Positions 34,765 through 45,071 of a stretch of DNA of 64,000 nt are shown here, piece by piece (position 1 is the first letter of the stretch; every line of letters begins with the position of its first letter). The translations under genes and the position numbers were made by a program. This DNA comes from an uncultured Bacteroidales bacterium (GTDB lineage: Bacteria > Bacteroidota > Bacteroidia > Bacteroidales > Muribaculaceae), in contig CADADP010000002.1 of assembly GCA_902786725.1 (NCBI GenBank), forward strand, positions 37,891-101,890, read 5' to 3'. Under the pieces are notes generated by a model. It had not been told where the DNA came from, searched no databases, and was given only the letters and a program-made list of their open reading frames with translations.

Positions 34765-35478
34765 ATGGGAAGAGCTTTTGAATACCGCAAAGCAAGAAAA
34801 CTTAAGAGGTGGGGTAGCATGTCGCGCACATTCACCAAGATTGGTAAGGAAATCACTATCGCCGTTAAGGCCGGCGGACCAGACCCGAGCGCTAATTCAC
34901 GCCTGCGCGCGCTGATTGCCAACGCCAAAACCGCCAACATGCCGAAGGACACCATTGAACGCGCCATCAAAAAGGCTTCGGACAAGGATGCCAGCGACTA
35001 CAAGGAAGTGATTTACGAGGGATTCGGACCTCACGGAATAGCAATCCTGGTGGAAACCGCTACCGACAACACCACACGCACAGTTGCCAACCTGCGCAGC
35101 TACTTCAATAAGAACGGCGGCACACTGGGCAACTCCGGCTCTGTAGCCTTCATGTTCGCTCACAAGTGTTACTTCCATGTTGCACCTAAGGACGGCATCA
35201 CTCTCGATGACCTGGAGCTGGAACTCATCGATTTTGGAGCCGAGGAACTGGATCAGGACGACGAGGGATACGTAATCTCCGGCCCGTTCGAGGCCAACGG
35301 CGACATCCAGAAGTATCTGGAAGACAATGGTTTTGAAATCACAAGCAGCGAGTTCGTGTATGAGCCGTCGGACTACAAGGAACTCACCGACGAGCAGCGC
35401 GAGGAGGTGGAGAAACTCATCGACGTGGTTGACGACGACGACGACGTGCAGAACGTGTTTACCACCATGGCCGGATAA
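34765..35478 (+). CDS. YebC/PmpR-family protein
   Basis: This 237-residue protein is a YebC/TACO1-family member: start MGRAFEYRKARKLKRWGSMSRTFTKIGKEI, SRLRALIANAKTANMPKDTIERAIKK, YEGFGPHGIAILVETATDNTTRTV and the acidic C-terminus. Members act as transcription regulators or, in recent work, as translation factors relieving ribosome stalls at proline stretches. It follows pheT after 57 bp without a clear promoter, so it may be co-transcribed. Confidence 0.93.
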   Translation: MGRAFEYRKARKLKRWGSMSRTFTKIGKEITIAVKAGGPDPSANSRLRALIANAKTANMPKDTIERAIKKASDKDASDYKEVIYEGFGPHGIAILVETATDNTTRTVANLRSYFNKNGGTLGNSGSVAFMFAHKCYFHVAPKDGITLDDLELELIDFGAEELDQDDEGYVISGPFEANGDIQKYLEDNGFEITSSEFVYEPSDYKELTDEQREEVEKLIDVVDDDDDVQNVFTTMAG

Positions 35479-35527
35479 TAGTCGGCATTCGGTGTAACTA
35501 TCAAAAAAATCACGTAAACAAAGAATG

Positions 35528-35559
35528 GTCACACCGCAAAGCTACGGTTGCCGTGTGAC
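35528..35559. terminator. Hairpin between yebC-like gene and ABC operon
   Basis: GTCACAC (35528-35534) pairs with GTGTGAC (35553-35559), with an 18-nt loop. There is no T-tract, so terminator function is weakly supported. Confidence 0.25.
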
Positions 35560-35579
35560 AATATAAACGATTTAGCGAT

Positions 35580-36482
35580 ATGCCTTTTATCCAAGTAAAA
35601 GACGTGGTTAAGCAGTACGACGGGCACAAAGCCCTTGACTGCGTGTCAATGGATGTGCCCCAAGGGTGCATCTATGGACTTCTTGGCCCCAACGGTGCCG
35701 GAAAGTCATCGCTTATCCGCATCATCAACATGATTTCAGAGCCCGACAGCGGCGAAGTCCTGCTCGATGGCCAAAAGATGACCACTAACGACATCACCAA
35801 GATAGGTTATCTGCCCGAGGAGAGAGGACTCTACAAGAAAATGAAGGTGTGCGAGGAAATCGTGTATCTTGCTCGCCTCAAGGGGATGTCGAAACGCGAT
35901 GCCTACGAGGAGATGGACAAGTGGCTTGCCCGCTTCGACCTCACCGAGTGGCGCAACCGCAAGGTAGAAACCCTCTCGAAAGGCATGCAACAGAAAGTTC
36001 AGTTCATCGCCACGGTGATTCACCGCCCGCAACTGCTCATCTTCGACGAGCCGTTCTCCGGGTTCGACCCCGTTAACGCCGAGCAACTGAAACAGGAAAT
36101 CCTGGCTCTACGCGACCAAGGTGCCACCATTCTGTTCTCCACCCATAACATGGAATCGGTGGAATCGGTGTGCGAGCGCATCACGCTCATCAACCACGCC
36201 AAGGTGGTGCTCGAGGGAAAAGTGACCGAGATTAAGCAGAGTCACAAAAAGCACCTCTATAACGTGGCGGTGGAAGGCGACCGGCCCATTGACGCCAACG
36301 ATGAGCTATTCGCAATCAACAGCACCCGCGGTGCCTCGGCCCAGATTCGCCTCAAGGAGGGCACATCGGTCCACGACACTATCGCGTGGCTCAACACTAA
36401 CTACACGCTCACGGCATTCAATGAGATACTGCCCTCAATGAATGAGATATTTATTGAAACCGTTAAAAAGTTGAACGCATGA
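35580..36482 (+). CDS. ABC transporter ATP-binding protein (NatA-like)
   Basis: This 300-residue ATPase has all ABC motifs: Walker A GLLGPNGAGKSSLI, Q-loop region IGYLPEERGLYKKM, signature LSKGMQQKVQ, Walker B LLIFDEPFSGFDP and the H-loop STHNMESVE. The C-terminal extension (about 215-300) with TEIKQSHKKHLYNV is typical for NatA/drug-exporter ATPases, and PEERGLY is characteristic of the NatA type. Its stop overlaps the permease start (36479-36482), so the two form one exporter. The substrate is unknown; Na+ or peptides are possibilities. Confidence 0.92.
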   Translation: MPFIQVKDVVKQYDGHKALDCVSMDVPQGCIYGLLGPNGAGKSSLIRIINMISEPDSGEVLLDGQKMTTNDITKIGYLPEERGLYKKMKVCEEIVYLARLKGMSKRDAYEEMDKWLARFDLTEWRNRKVETLSKGMQQKVQFIATVIHRPQLLIFDEPFSGFDPVNAEQLKQEILALRDQGATILFSTHNMESVESVCERITLINHAKVVLEGKVTEIKQSHKKHLYNVAVEGDRPIDANDELFAINSTRGASAQIRLKEGTSVHDTIAWLNTNYTLTAFNEILPSMNEIFIETVKKLNA

Positions 36483-37798
36483 ATCGTCTTTGGCTCATAG
36501 TACAACGCGAGTACTTTTCAATAGTTGGCAAGAAGTCATTCATTATCATGACTATCTTGATGCCGTTCATAATAGTGCTTATCGGTGCCATTCCGGCTGC
36601 TATAGCATACTTCAACGACAATAGCGGCGAAGCCGAGACCTACTCGGTTATCGACGAGACCGGCATGAACTATGCCGCGGCTATTACCGACATCGAAGGA
36701 TACCACTTTGCTCCGCTTTCGGGCGACTCCACGGCCAAGCCGCGCGAATTCTACGACAAGGCCGGCGGTGCAATATCAGGTGTGATTATCATTCCCAAGA
36801 ACGTGATTCAAGACAAGAAAATCACCATCTACAGCGAGAACACCATTTCGCCGGGACTCAAATCGCACATCAACACCTGCATCAACGACACGCTCACGGC
36901 GGCTAAGATAGCGTCGTTCGGTGTGCCCGACTTGGACAAAATGATGCAGGAAGCGCAGGTTGACGTGAGCGTGAACAGCGTGCGCTGGGACGACAACGGT
37001 AACGAAGAGAAGTCATCGACAGAGGTTGCCACCATCTTGGGCATGATGCTATCGCTTCTCACCTATATGTTTGTGCTCATGTATGGCGCAATGATTATGA
37101 ACAGCGTGATAGAAGAAAAGACTAACCGCATCGTGGAAGTGGTGGTGAGCAGTTGCAAGCCGTTCCAGCTGATGATGGGCAAAATCATAGGTGTGGGCCT
37201 TGTGGGACTTACCCAGTTTCTGATATGGGTGGTTCTCGTGATAGCGCTCGGAACGCTATTCTCATTGATATTCGGTATCAGCACGTCGCCTCAGGTAATC
37301 GGCGACCCGCAAGCCATGCAAGCCATCACGGCGCAGGCTCAAGAGGACACTATGAGCTCGATAATGCAGTCGATACTCAGTGTTAACTACGCCTATGTGC
37401 TGTCGTGCTTCGTACTCTATTTTATAGGCGGTTATCTGCTCTACGCCTCGCTCTTTGCCGGCTTCGGGTCGGCCGTGGACGAGGCTAGCGAGGCATCGCA
37501 GTTTACCACGCCGGTGATTATGCTGATGATAATCGCGCTCTACGCCGGCATCGCCTGCGTGGAGAATCCTAACGGTCAGATGGCCGTGTGGTGCTCCATA
37601 ATACCGTTCACATCGCCGGTGGTGATGATGGTGCGCCTACCCTACGACGTGCCCGGGTGGCAACTGCTTCTGAGCATACTGCTTCTCTTTGCCACAGCCA
37701 CGCTACTGGTGTGGGTGAGCGCGCGCATCTACCGCACCGGCATCCTTCTCTACGGCAAAAAAACATCAATACGCGACATAATCCGCTGGATTAGGTAA
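36479..37798 (+). CDS. ABC transporter permease (NatB-like, ABC-2 type)
   Basis: This 439-residue membrane protein has one N-terminal helix (about 20-45, [24 protein letters not shown]), a periplasmic domain of about 160 residues, and five to six C-terminal helices starting at [39 protein letters not shown] by parts. The [15 protein letters not shown] motif is the ABC-2 permease hallmark. It pairs with the ATPase encoded just upstream to make an exporter in the inner membrane. Confidence 0.9.
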   Translation: MNRLWLIVQREYFSIVGKKSFIIMTILMPFIIVLIGAIPAAIAYFNDNSGEAETYSVIDETGMNYAAAITDIEGYHFAPLSGDSTAKPREFYDKAGGAISGVIIIPKNVIQDKKITIYSENTISPGLKSHINTCINDTLTAAKIASFGVPDLDKMMQEAQVDVSVNSVRWDDNGNEEKSSTEVATILGMMLSLLTYMFVLMYGAMIMNSVIEEKTNRIVEVVVSSCKPFQLMMGKIIGVGLVGLTQFLIWVVLVIALGTLFSLIFGISTSPQVIGDPQAMQAITAQAQEDTMSSIMQSILSVNYAYVLSCFVLYFIGGYLLYASLFAGFGSAVDEASEASQFTTPVIMLMIIALYAGIACVENPNGQMAVWCSIIPFTSPVVMMVRLPYDVPGWQLLLSILLLFATATLLVWVSARIYRTGILLYGKKTSIRDIIRWIR

Positions 37799-37842
37799 GC
37801 ACCGGTTATTCCCGAATAAAATCACTTTTACTATCAATAATT

Positions 37843-39582
37843 ATGAACATTTTAGAACTCAGCGAACAAGAGATAATACGCAGAAACAGTCTGCAACAAC
37901 TGCGCGACATGGGTATCGACCCGTATCCCGCGGCGGAATTCCCCGTTAACGCCTATAGTGACGATATCCGCGAGCAATTCCGTGACGACGAAACAGAGCC
38001 TCGGCAAGTGAGCATTGCCGGACGCATAATGTCGCGCCGCATAATGGGCAAGGCTTCGTTCATGGAGTTGCAGGACTCGCATGGGCGCATACAGGTCTAT
38101 ATTAGCCGCGACGATTTGTGCCCCGACGAGAATAAGGACCTCTACAACGTGGTGTTCAAGAAACTGCTCGACATGGGCGACTTTGTGGGGGTCACCGGCT
38201 ACGTGTTCCGCACTCAGACAGGCGAAATCAGTGTTCACGCCCGGTCGCTCAGGCTGCTGAGCAAGTCGCTCCGACCACTGCCTGTGGTGAAGGTGAAAGA
38301 CGGCGTCACCTACGACGCGTTCGACGACCCAGAGTTGCGATACCGCCAGCGCTACGTGGATTTGGTGGTTAACGATGGCGTGCGCGACACATTCGAGAAG
38401 CGAGCCACCATTCTGCGCACCCTGCGCGCCGCGCTCGACGAGGCCGGCTACACCGAAGTGGAAACCCCCACACTGCAAAGCATCGCCGGCGGAGCCAGCG
38501 CACGGCCCTTTATCACCCATTTCAACGCCTTGGACGTGGATATGTATATGCGCATCGCCACCGAACTTTACCTCAAGCGACTGATTGTGGGCGGTTTTGA
38601 AGGAGTGTATGAGATAGGCAAGAACTTCCGCAACGAGGGCATGGACCGCACACACAACCCCGAGTTCACTTGTATGGAACTTTATGTGCAGTACAAGGAC
38701 TATAACTGGATGATGAGCTTCACAGAGCAACTGCTGGAGCGCATCTGCTTAGCCGTAAACGGCACCACCGAGGTGGAGTTTAACGGCAACGTTATCAGCT
38801 ACAAAGCGCCCTACCGCCGGCTCCCCATCCTCGACGCCATCAAGGAGAAGACCGGTTACGACCTGAGCGGCATGAGCGAGGACGAGATTAGGGAAGTGGC
38901 CACAAAACTGGGCATTGAGGTGGATGCCACTATGGGCAAGGGCAAGCTCATCGACGAAATCTTCGGTGAGACCTGCGAAGGAACTTTCATCCAGCCCACA
39001 TTCATCATCGACTACCCCGTGGAGATGTCACCGCTTACCAAGATGCATCGGAGCAAACCGGGGCTCACCGAGCGCTTCGAACTCATGGTGAACGGCAAGG
39101 AAGTGGCCAACGCCTACAGCGAGCTTAACGACCCGATAGACCAGGAAGAGCGCTTCAAGGAGCAAATGCGACTGGCCGACAAGGGCGATGACGAGGCCAT
39201 GATAATCGACCACGACTTCCTGCGCGCGCTCCAATACGGAATGCCACCAACAAGCGGAATCGGAATCGGAATCGACCGCCTCACTATGTTCATGACCGGC
39301 AAGACCACCATCCAAGATGTGATTTTGTTCCCGCAGATGCGCCCCGAGAAAGTAGCCAAGCGCGACAAGGAAGAGGCATTCACCGCACTGGGAATCCCCG
39401 CCGAATGGGTTGCTCCCATCCAAAAAGCCGGCTTGCTCACAGTGAGCGCGCTGGGCGCGCTGGAACGCCCCGGTAAGCTGTTCCAAGACCTGCTGGAAAT
39501 CAACAAAAAGTATCGTTTGGGCTTGAGTAATCCCACCGCCGACACGGTAAAGGCATGGGTGGAAGCCGCTGCCCAACAGTGA
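37843..39582 (+). CDS. lysS: Lysyl-tRNA synthetase (class II)
   Basis: This 579-residue enzyme charges tRNA-Lys. The N-terminal OB-fold (about 50-160, [23 protein letters not shown]) binds the anticodon; the class II core shows motif 1-3 regions: [74 protein letters not shown] and [17 protein letters not shown]. About 65 extra residues at the C-terminus ([20 protein letters not shown]...) form the extension common in Bacteroidetes LysRS. It is followed by a hairpin and then a new promoter. Confidence 0.97.
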   Translation: MNILELSEQEIIRRNSLQQLRDMGIDPYPAAEFPVNAYSDDIREQFRDDETEPRQVSIAGRIMSRRIMGKASFMELQDSHGRIQVYISRDDLCPDENKDLYNVVFKKLLDMGDFVGVTGYVFRTQTGEISVHARSLRLLSKSLRPLPVVKVKDGVTYDAFDDPELRYRQRYVDLVVNDGVRDTFEKRATILRTLRAALDEAGYTEVETPTLQSIAGGASARPFITHFNALDVDMYMRIATELYLKRLIVGGFEGVYEIGKNFRNEGMDRTHNPEFTCMELYVQYKDYNWMMSFTEQLLERICLAVNGTTEVEFNGNVISYKAPYRRLPILDAIKEKTGYDLSGMSEDEIREVATKLGIEVDATMGKGKLIDEIFGETCEGTFIQPTFIIDYPVEMSPLTKMHRSKPGLTERFELMVNGKEVANAYSELNDPIDQEERFKEQMRLADKGDDEAMIIDHDFLRALQYGMPPTSGIGIGIDRLTMFMTGKTTIQDVILFPQMRPEKVAKRDKEEAFTALGIPAEWVAPIQKAGLLTVSALGALERPGKLFQDLLEINKKYRLGLSNPTADTVKAWVEAAAQQ

Positions 39583-39608
39583 TTAAGCATCAGAATAAGC
39601 GTAAATAA

Positions 39609-39638
39609 GCCCCTGATTTTCAAGCGAAGATTAGGGGC
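39609..39638 (+). terminator. Hairpin after lysS
   Basis: GCCCCT (39609-39614) pairs with AGGGGC (39633-39638); 27 bp past the lysS stop and followed by GTATTTG. The next promoter starts 4 bp later. Confidence 0.45.
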
Positions 39639-39641
39639 GTA

Positions 39642-39673
39642 TTTGTACATTTTAATTAATTTGCCTAACTTTG
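39642..39673 (+). promoter_or_regulatory. Promoter of the small membrane protein gene
   Basis: TTTG (39642-39645), 20 bp, TAACTTTG (39666-39673). It rules out the longer frame from 39643 and supports the ATG at 39706. Confidence 0.75.
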
Positions 39674-39705
39674 CTTGGTTTAACCCAAGTCGGTCATTAG
39701 AATTT

Positions 39706-40146
39706 ATGACAATTTTAGGCTACACATTAGCTCTGGTGGTGGCAATAGCCATACTTGGCGCTATCTTCTCAAGGGATATCGATGTGCCTGATTTTCAAAA
39801 CATCCAGCCACTCGATTTCACGCCCTCGCAGGCAAACGAGCCTCTGCTGAGCCTGGCATGCATCGACGATGGGATAGTGCTTCTCAGCCATGAGCCACTG
39901 CCGATGGGTCCACAAGACACCGCCCACTTGGTGGTGACCAAGACCAAGCACAACGTGCTCATCAGGGAGAAACGTGGCGACACCCACCCCGGCGACAAGA
40001 CTGCCATGAAGGGCACCTCGCTTATCACTTGCCTGCCGGCGCAGACGTTCCAGGTGAGGTTTGAGAGCGAAGTCACCGGGCAGTGGGCCACATGCACGCT
40101 CACATGCACGCAAGGCACGAGGGTGACACCTACGCTACATTACTGA
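39706..40146 (+). CDS. Small membrane-anchored protein of unknown function
   Basis: This 146-residue protein begins MTILGYTLALVVAIAILGAIF, a single N-terminal membrane helix, followed by a periplasmic or cytoplasmic domain of about 120 residues (LACIDDGIVLLSHEPLPMG, DTAHLVVTKTKHNVLIREKRGD). I do not recognise the family. A longer frame opens at 39643, but it would start inside the promoter. It sits between lysS and the first PorZ-like gene, with a separate upstream element before the latter, so its relation to those genes is open. Confidence 0.65.
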   Translation: MTILGYTLALVVAIAILGAIFSRDIDVPDFQNIQPLDFTPSQANEPLLSLACIDDGIVLLSHEPLPMGPQDTAHLVVTKTKHNVLIREKRGDTHPGDKTAMKGTSLITCLPAQTFQVRFESEVTGQWATCTLTCTQGTRVTPTLHY

Positions 40147-40162
40147 TTTTTAACATTGTAGC

Positions 40163-40200
40163 ACACAATTTAAGGGCTACCGTCAACGTTAATAATAATA
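40163..40200 (+). promoter_or_regulatory. Element shared by both PorZ-like genes, copy 1
   Basis: CACACAATTTAAGGGCT followed by CGTTAA and an ATTA-rich tail, 26 bp before the first PorZ-like start. The same order, starting CACACAATTTAAGCGCT, occurs before the second PorZ-like gene. No standard -7 box is seen between this element and the start codon. Confidence 0.45.
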
Positions 40201-40225
40201 GGACACTAAAAAATTTATTTTGAAG

Positions 40226-42496
40226 ATGATAAAAAAAGTATTAGCAACACTGCTGGCCATAGCGGCAATCAGTTTCAACTCCGCAGCTGCCGAGGCCGAT
40301 GGGATGTGGAAAATCCACCCCATTTTCAATGCCGCGCCACAGAATGTGGTGGATGCCGGCACTTATGTTTATTACCTGGTGAGCAACAATCTGTTCCGGT
40401 TCGACAAATCCACTCGCGAGAGTGTGGTGCTGGGCAAAGGTTCGGGCATCTCCGACGTGAACGTGAAACAAATCTACTACAACGTGGAAAAGAACTACAT
40501 GCTTGTGGTGTATGACAACGCTAACATCGACATAATCAAGCAAGACGGCAAGATTGTGAACGTGCCCAACATCAAGGACGCCGTGATGACGACCAAGAAG
40601 ACCATTAATCACGTGGCATTCTCGAGCGATGGCGCATACGTTGCCACGGCGTTCGGATACGTGGTAATCGACAACGACTCGTTCCACGTTAAGGAATCTA
40701 AGATTCTCGGAGCCAATGTGGTTTCGGCCGCACGTGTGGGCAACACCATCCTTATTGCCACCGACAACGAGACGCTCTCGTGCCCCATTACCGCGCCACG
40801 CGAGACTCTGGCGCAATTCTCCTCCACCGGCCTGAGCACCGGCACATTCACACCAATCAACGCCACCAAGTTCTTCCTGAACGCGAGCGGAAACTTCTCG
40901 GTGGCCACAATAGCCGACGACAACTCCATAAGCACCGCCAGCGTAGTGGCCGCTCAAGCCACCACGGTGCAAAGCATGGCCAGCGGATTTCTGGCCAGCT
41001 TCTACGCCAACAAGTACTACATCAAGTTTGACGCCGACGGCAACAAACAGGCTCAGACGTCGGGCAACGCCGAGTTGTTCTCATCCATTGAGAGCGACGG
41101 CTCGCTCTGGGGAATATCCACCAGTGGACTGCGCCACGTGGGCGTAACCAGCTACTTCAAGCCCAACAGCCTGTCGATTGCCATTCCTTGGCACATGTAT
41201 TACAACCAGACTCAGAATAAGCTCTACGTCACATCCAAGGGGCACGCCGCAGTGCTCACCGGCAGCAACCAGTCGCCCATAGTGATTTTCACTCTGGACC
41301 TTGCCACCGGCCAGTGGACCAACTCATCGCCCACGCCGGCCATCGCCAGCAACGCCGACTGCTTCGCTCCGCATCCCACCGACCCAAATACCTACTTCAT
41401 AGGCACATGGCTCTACGGCACCTACAAGGTGACGAACAACAAGGTGGCAATGCGCTACGACTGGACAAATTCAACGCTAATCAAGGCTCTCAACTATTAC
41501 TGCCACAACATGATAGCCTTCGACAAGAGTGGCAACCTGTGGATAGTGCAAACCGACAACACAGGCTACGTCTCGGTGCTTCCGGCCGACAAGGTGGCGC
41601 AGTCTTCGGTCACCGCAGCCGACTGGCTAAAGCCTGTGGTTCCCAACTTGGAGAGTAACCAGCGAGCCAACTTCCTGATTACACCTAACACCGACATGAA
41701 GGTGTTTGTCAACGGTGACTACCGCAAGCCTTTCTTTATCTGGACCGACAACGGCAACCCTGCAGGGGAAATCACTTCGCGCTCGTTCACCTCGTTCAAC
41801 GACCAGGACAGCAAAGCCATTGAATGGACATGGATTTATGACATGAAGTGCGACAAGAACGACGACGTGTGGGTGGGATACTACGACGGAATGTTCAAAT
41901 TCAATCCGGCCGAAGCCTTTAACGCCGACTTCCGCGTTACCCGCATCAAAACCGCCGACGGAACACCCTTGCTACAAGGCGAGCAGGTCAACAGCATAGG
42001 CATCGACCGCTTTAACCGCAAGTGGGTGGGGACCAATTCACAAGGTCTGTTCCTTATCAGTGCCGACGGCTCCGAAATCCTGAAACACTTCGACAACACT
42101 AACAGTATGTTGTCGTCGAACTTGATTTACAAGGTTTACTGCAACCCGGTCAGCAACTCGGTGTACGTTTCCACATCCAGCGGATTTTTGGAGTTTGTGG
42201 ATGGCGGCGCGCCACAAATCAGCGACTACTCGGCCACCTACGCCACTCCCAATCCTGTTCCGCATAACTTCACCGGCTACGTAACCATTTCGAAGCTCAT
42301 GAGTGATTCTTACGTGAACATCACCGATGCCGCCGGCAATCTCATAGCCACAACTCAGGCCACCGGAACCACGGCACACTGGGATGTGTGCGACAACAAT
42401 GGTGCGCGTGTAGCCACAGGCACCTACTACGTGTGCGCATCCACAAGCGACCCTGCCACACGCAACATAGTGGCTAAGATACTGGTGGTGAAATAA
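40226..42496 (+). CDS. PorZ-like two-propeller protein with T9SS-type C-terminal domain, paralogue 1
   Basis: This 756-residue protein starts at the ATG at 40226 with a signal peptide (MIKKVLATLLAIAAISFNSA). Its first part (MWKIHPIFNAAPQNVVDAG, YYLVSNNLFRFDKST) matches the PorZ beta-propeller domain; a second propeller with two-component-regulator-like repeats (GNLWIVQTDN, DVWVGYYDGMF, RKWVGTNSQGLFL) follows, and the last 80 residues (ATPNPVPHNFTGYVTISKL, WDVCDNNGARVATGTYY, KILVVK) resemble the type A T9SS sorting domain or FlgD-like Ig fold. P. gingivalis PorZ, of 776 residues, helps deliver anionic LPS to the sortase. Whether this species has a type IX system cannot be seen here. Confidence 0.82.
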   Translation: MIKKVLATLLAIAAISFNSAAAEADGMWKIHPIFNAAPQNVVDAGTYVYYLVSNNLFRFDKSTRESVVLGKGSGISDVNVKQIYYNVEKNYMLVVYDNANIDIIKQDGKIVNVPNIKDAVMTTKKTINHVAFSSDGAYVATAFGYVVIDNDSFHVKESKILGANVVSAARVGNTILIATDNETLSCPITAPRETLAQFSSTGLSTGTFTPINATKFFLNASGNFSVATIADDNSISTASVVAAQATTVQSMASGFLASFYANKYYIKFDADGNKQAQTSGNAELFSSIESDGSLWGISTSGLRHVGVTSYFKPNSLSIAIPWHMYYNQTQNKLYVTSKGHAAVLTGSNQSPIVIFTLDLATGQWTNSSPTPAIASNADCFAPHPTDPNTYFIGTWLYGTYKVTNNKVAMRYDWTNSTLIKALNYYCHNMIAFDKSGNLWIVQTDNTGYVSVLPADKVAQSSVTAADWLKPVVPNLESNQRANFLITPNTDMKVFVNGDYRKPFFIWTDNGNPAGEITSRSFTSFNDQDSKAIEWTWIYDMKCDKNDDVWVGYYDGMFKFNPAEAFNADFRVTRIKTADGTPLLQGEQVNSIGIDRFNRKWVGTNSQGLFLISADGSEILKHFDNTNSMLSSNLIYKVYCNPVSNSVYVSTSSGFLEFVDGGAPQISDYSATYATPNPVPHNFTGYVTISKLMSDSYVNITDAAGNLIATTQATGTTAHWDVCDNNGARVATGTYYVCASTSDPATRNIVAKILVVK

Positions 42497-42542
42497 GACA
42501 ATACCACGAGAAAGAAACATCTTCAAAATTTTTTTAGTTCAG

Positions 42543-42575
42543 GAGCGGATATGCAATCGCACGGCATATCCGCTC
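42543..42575 (+). terminator. Terminator after PorZ-like gene 1
   Basis: GAGCGGATATGC (42543-42554) pairs perfectly with GCATATCCGCTC (42564-42575), followed by a weak T-rich stretch (ACCTATTTTA). Confidence 0.65.
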
Positions 42576-42594
42576 ACCTATTTTAGTGTCAACC

Positions 42595-42636
42595 ACACAC
42601 AATTTAAGCGCTCGGTTATCGTTAAATTATTAAGGT
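42595..42636 (+). promoter_or_regulatory. Element shared by both PorZ-like genes, copy 2
   Basis: CACACAATTTAAGCGCT, then CGTTAA and an ATTA-rich tail, about 75 bp before the second PorZ-like start. With one gap it aligns with the element at 40163-40200 over about 40 bp. Confidence 0.45.
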
Positions 42637-42709
42637 GTGTTCTATAAATAACTTGTGATGATTTTGAATTTATAGAGCCCAGTTTAATAAGAACTTCATT
42701 CGCGCGATT

Positions 42710-45040
42710 ATGAAAAAACTCATTATACTACTGGCCATACTGGCGACCGCGATTGGCTCGCAAGCGCAGGGCTACGACACATGGCTTTTCCACCCGTCGT
42801 TCGGAACCGGTATTCAAGACATTTACGACACGGGCGACAACGTTTACTATCTGGTAGATGGCAACCTATTCCGCTACAACAAAGACACGGAAGAGAACGA
42901 AGCCTTCTACAAGGGTAACTTTCTGAACGATAGCGGCATCACAGGTATCTACCTCAACTACGACAATGGCGCGCTGGTGGTGGTTTACAGCAATTCCAAC
43001 ATCGACGTGATTACTGACGCCGGCGACGTTCATAACTTGCAGCAAATCAAGAGCCTCGTCACCACTTACTCCAAGAAGGTGAACGATATCAACTTTGACT
43101 CTGAGGGCAACATCTACGCGGCCACCGACTTTGGCTACGTGGTGTTCGACCACGAGACGATGGAGGTGAACGAATCGCGATTCTTCCACAACACAGAGGC
43201 AGGAGCACAGTCAGAGGTTGTCTCGGTGAAATCGGTGGCAATAGTGGGCAACAACATATTAGTGAGCGCCGGCGACCGCATCTACATAGGCGACAAGAAC
43301 AAGCACTACGAGTCGCTCTCCGAGATGAATTCGCAAGAACTGACCATGGGTAAGATACGCCCCATCAGCGACACTCGGTTTTTCATCTACAGTTACGTGC
43401 TCTACGTGTGCAACCTGAACGGCACCAGCGTGACATCGCAAGCAATTTCGTGGAAAACAGCCGGGTCAGTCCAGCGCACTGCCACCGGATTTGTGGCCAA
43501 CTTCAGCGCCGACGATTTCATCATTACATTCGACTCGAACGGCAACCAGACCGGCACACGAACCGACATCAACCATGAGATTTACTCGTCGCACGACGCA
43601 TCCGGATCGTGGTGGGCGCTGGGCACACAAGGCATTCATCAGGTTGATGCCGAAGGATCGTCGTCGAGCTACATCAAGCCCAACAGCTTAAGTATGTCGG
43701 AGCCCTTCTACATGACGTATAACACTTCGCAGGGTCTGCTCTATGTCACCGGCCGCGCCACCAACGCCCTATTTGGCACAAACGGCCCAGCCACCACGGT
43801 GAACACACTCAAAGACAGTTTCTGGGAAGATGTCACTCCACAGCCGGTAATAAACATGGGAGGCAACTACAAGCCCGTCTTTGACCCGTCGGACCCAAAC
43901 ACATACTATCTGCCCACCTGGTTCGGAGGCCTTTACAAAATCACCGGCGGTGAGATTGCGATGGTTCACGACTGGACCAACAGTCCGCTTCAGCATTTGG
44001 GAGGAAACTACTACTGCCATCCCACAATCGCCTTCGACAAGGGAGGCAACCTATGGGTGGTGCAGACCGACGAATACGACAGTTATGTGATGGTGCTGCC
44101 CAAATCCAAATTGTCACAGAACAACACCACCGCGAGCGACTGGATAATACCCAAGATAAGCGGTGTGCTGGGCAACAAACGCTCGCAGTTTGTGGTAACG
44201 AGCACTAACATCAAGGTGTTTGCCAACGGTGACGACGAGAAAGACATAACCATCTGGGATGACGGCGGAAACCCGTCGGCTGCATCGATACGCACCCGCA
44301 GCATGAACAAGAGCAACACCTTAGACCAGGACAACAAGCAGTATGAATGGAGATTTGTCTATGACCTGGCCGTGGATAAGAACAACCGCGTGTGGATGGT
44401 CACTAACAACGGCGTCATTTCGTTTGACCCGGCCGCTATTCTGGCCGGAACCGGCACCATCAACCGCACTAAGGTGCCACGCAACGACGGCACCAATCTG
44501 GCCGACTATCTGCTCGACGGCCAACAAGTGAACTGCATAGCGGTGGACGGCAGCAATCGCAAGTGGATAGGCACCAATTCGGCCGGTGCATTCCTTGTGA
44601 GTGAAGACGGCTCTACGATTCTGCGACAATTCAACACGCAAAACAGCCCCATCCCATCCGACAGAATCTACCAGATATGCTGCGACCCCACCTCCAATTC
44701 GGTGTATTTCACCACAGAGGCCGGTTTTGTGGAGTACTTCAGCAATGCCACACCACCGCAAAGCAGCTATTCCAACATTCTGGCATACCCCAATCCGGTC
44801 CGCCCCGAATACACCGGTCCCATTACCATCACGGGACTTATGGACAATTCTTACATCAAGATTGCCGACGCTGCCGGCAACGTGGTGGCTACAGTGCGCT
44901 CCAACGGTGGCATGGCCACGTGGGACGGATGCAACTACAATGGCCGCCGAGTGAAAACCGGTGTTTATTTCGTATTTGTGTCGCGCGGCTCATCGGACGC
45001 GTCGGGGTCGGCAGTGACCAAGATTTTGGTTGTGAACTAA
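42710..45040 (+). CDS. PorZ-like two-propeller protein with T9SS-type C-terminal domain, paralogue 2
   Basis: This 776-residue protein has a signal peptide (KKLIILLAILATAIGSQAQG) and the same plan as the gene upstream. Matching blocks: YDTWLFHPSFGTGIQDIYDTG, YYLVDGNLFRYNKDT, YIKPNSLSMSEPFYMTYNT, GNLWVVQTDEY, RKWIGTNSAGAFLV. The C-terminus (LAYPNPVRPEYTGPITITGL, ATWDGCNYNGRRVKTGVYF, TKILVVN) is an even clearer type A sorting-like domain. Its length equals that of P. gingivalis PorZ. Only 31 bp separate it from the MBOAT gene, suggesting one operon with the acyltransferase pair. Confidence 0.83.
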   Translation: MKKLIILLAILATAIGSQAQGYDTWLFHPSFGTGIQDIYDTGDNVYYLVDGNLFRYNKDTEENEAFYKGNFLNDSGITGIYLNYDNGALVVVYSNSNIDVITDAGDVHNLQQIKSLVTTYSKKVNDINFDSEGNIYAATDFGYVVFDHETMEVNESRFFHNTEAGAQSEVVSVKSVAIVGNNILVSAGDRIYIGDKNKHYESLSEMNSQELTMGKIRPISDTRFFIYSYVLYVCNLNGTSVTSQAISWKTAGSVQRTATGFVANFSADDFIITFDSNGNQTGTRTDINHEIYSSHDASGSWWALGTQGIHQVDAEGSSSSYIKPNSLSMSEPFYMTYNTSQGLLYVTGRATNALFGTNGPATTVNTLKDSFWEDVTPQPVINMGGNYKPVFDPSDPNTYYLPTWFGGLYKITGGEIAMVHDWTNSPLQHLGGNYYCHPTIAFDKGGNLWVVQTDEYDSYVMVLPKSKLSQNNTTASDWIIPKISGVLGNKRSQFVVTSTNIKVFANGDDEKDITIWDDGGNPSAASIRTRSMNKSNTLDQDNKQYEWRFVYDLAVDKNNRVWMVTNNGVISFDPAAILAGTGTINRTKVPRNDGTNLADYLLDGQQVNCIAVDGSNRKWIGTNSAGAFLVSEDGSTILRQFNTQNSPIPSDRIYQICCDPTSNSVYFTTEAGFVEYFSNATPPQSSYSNILAYPNPVRPEYTGPITITGLMDNSYIKIADAAGNVVATVRSNGGMATWDGCNYNGRRVKTGVYFVFVSRGSSDASGSAVTKILVVN

Positions 45041-45071
45041 CCGTAAACCACTTCCATTCCGCTAAGGCTTA

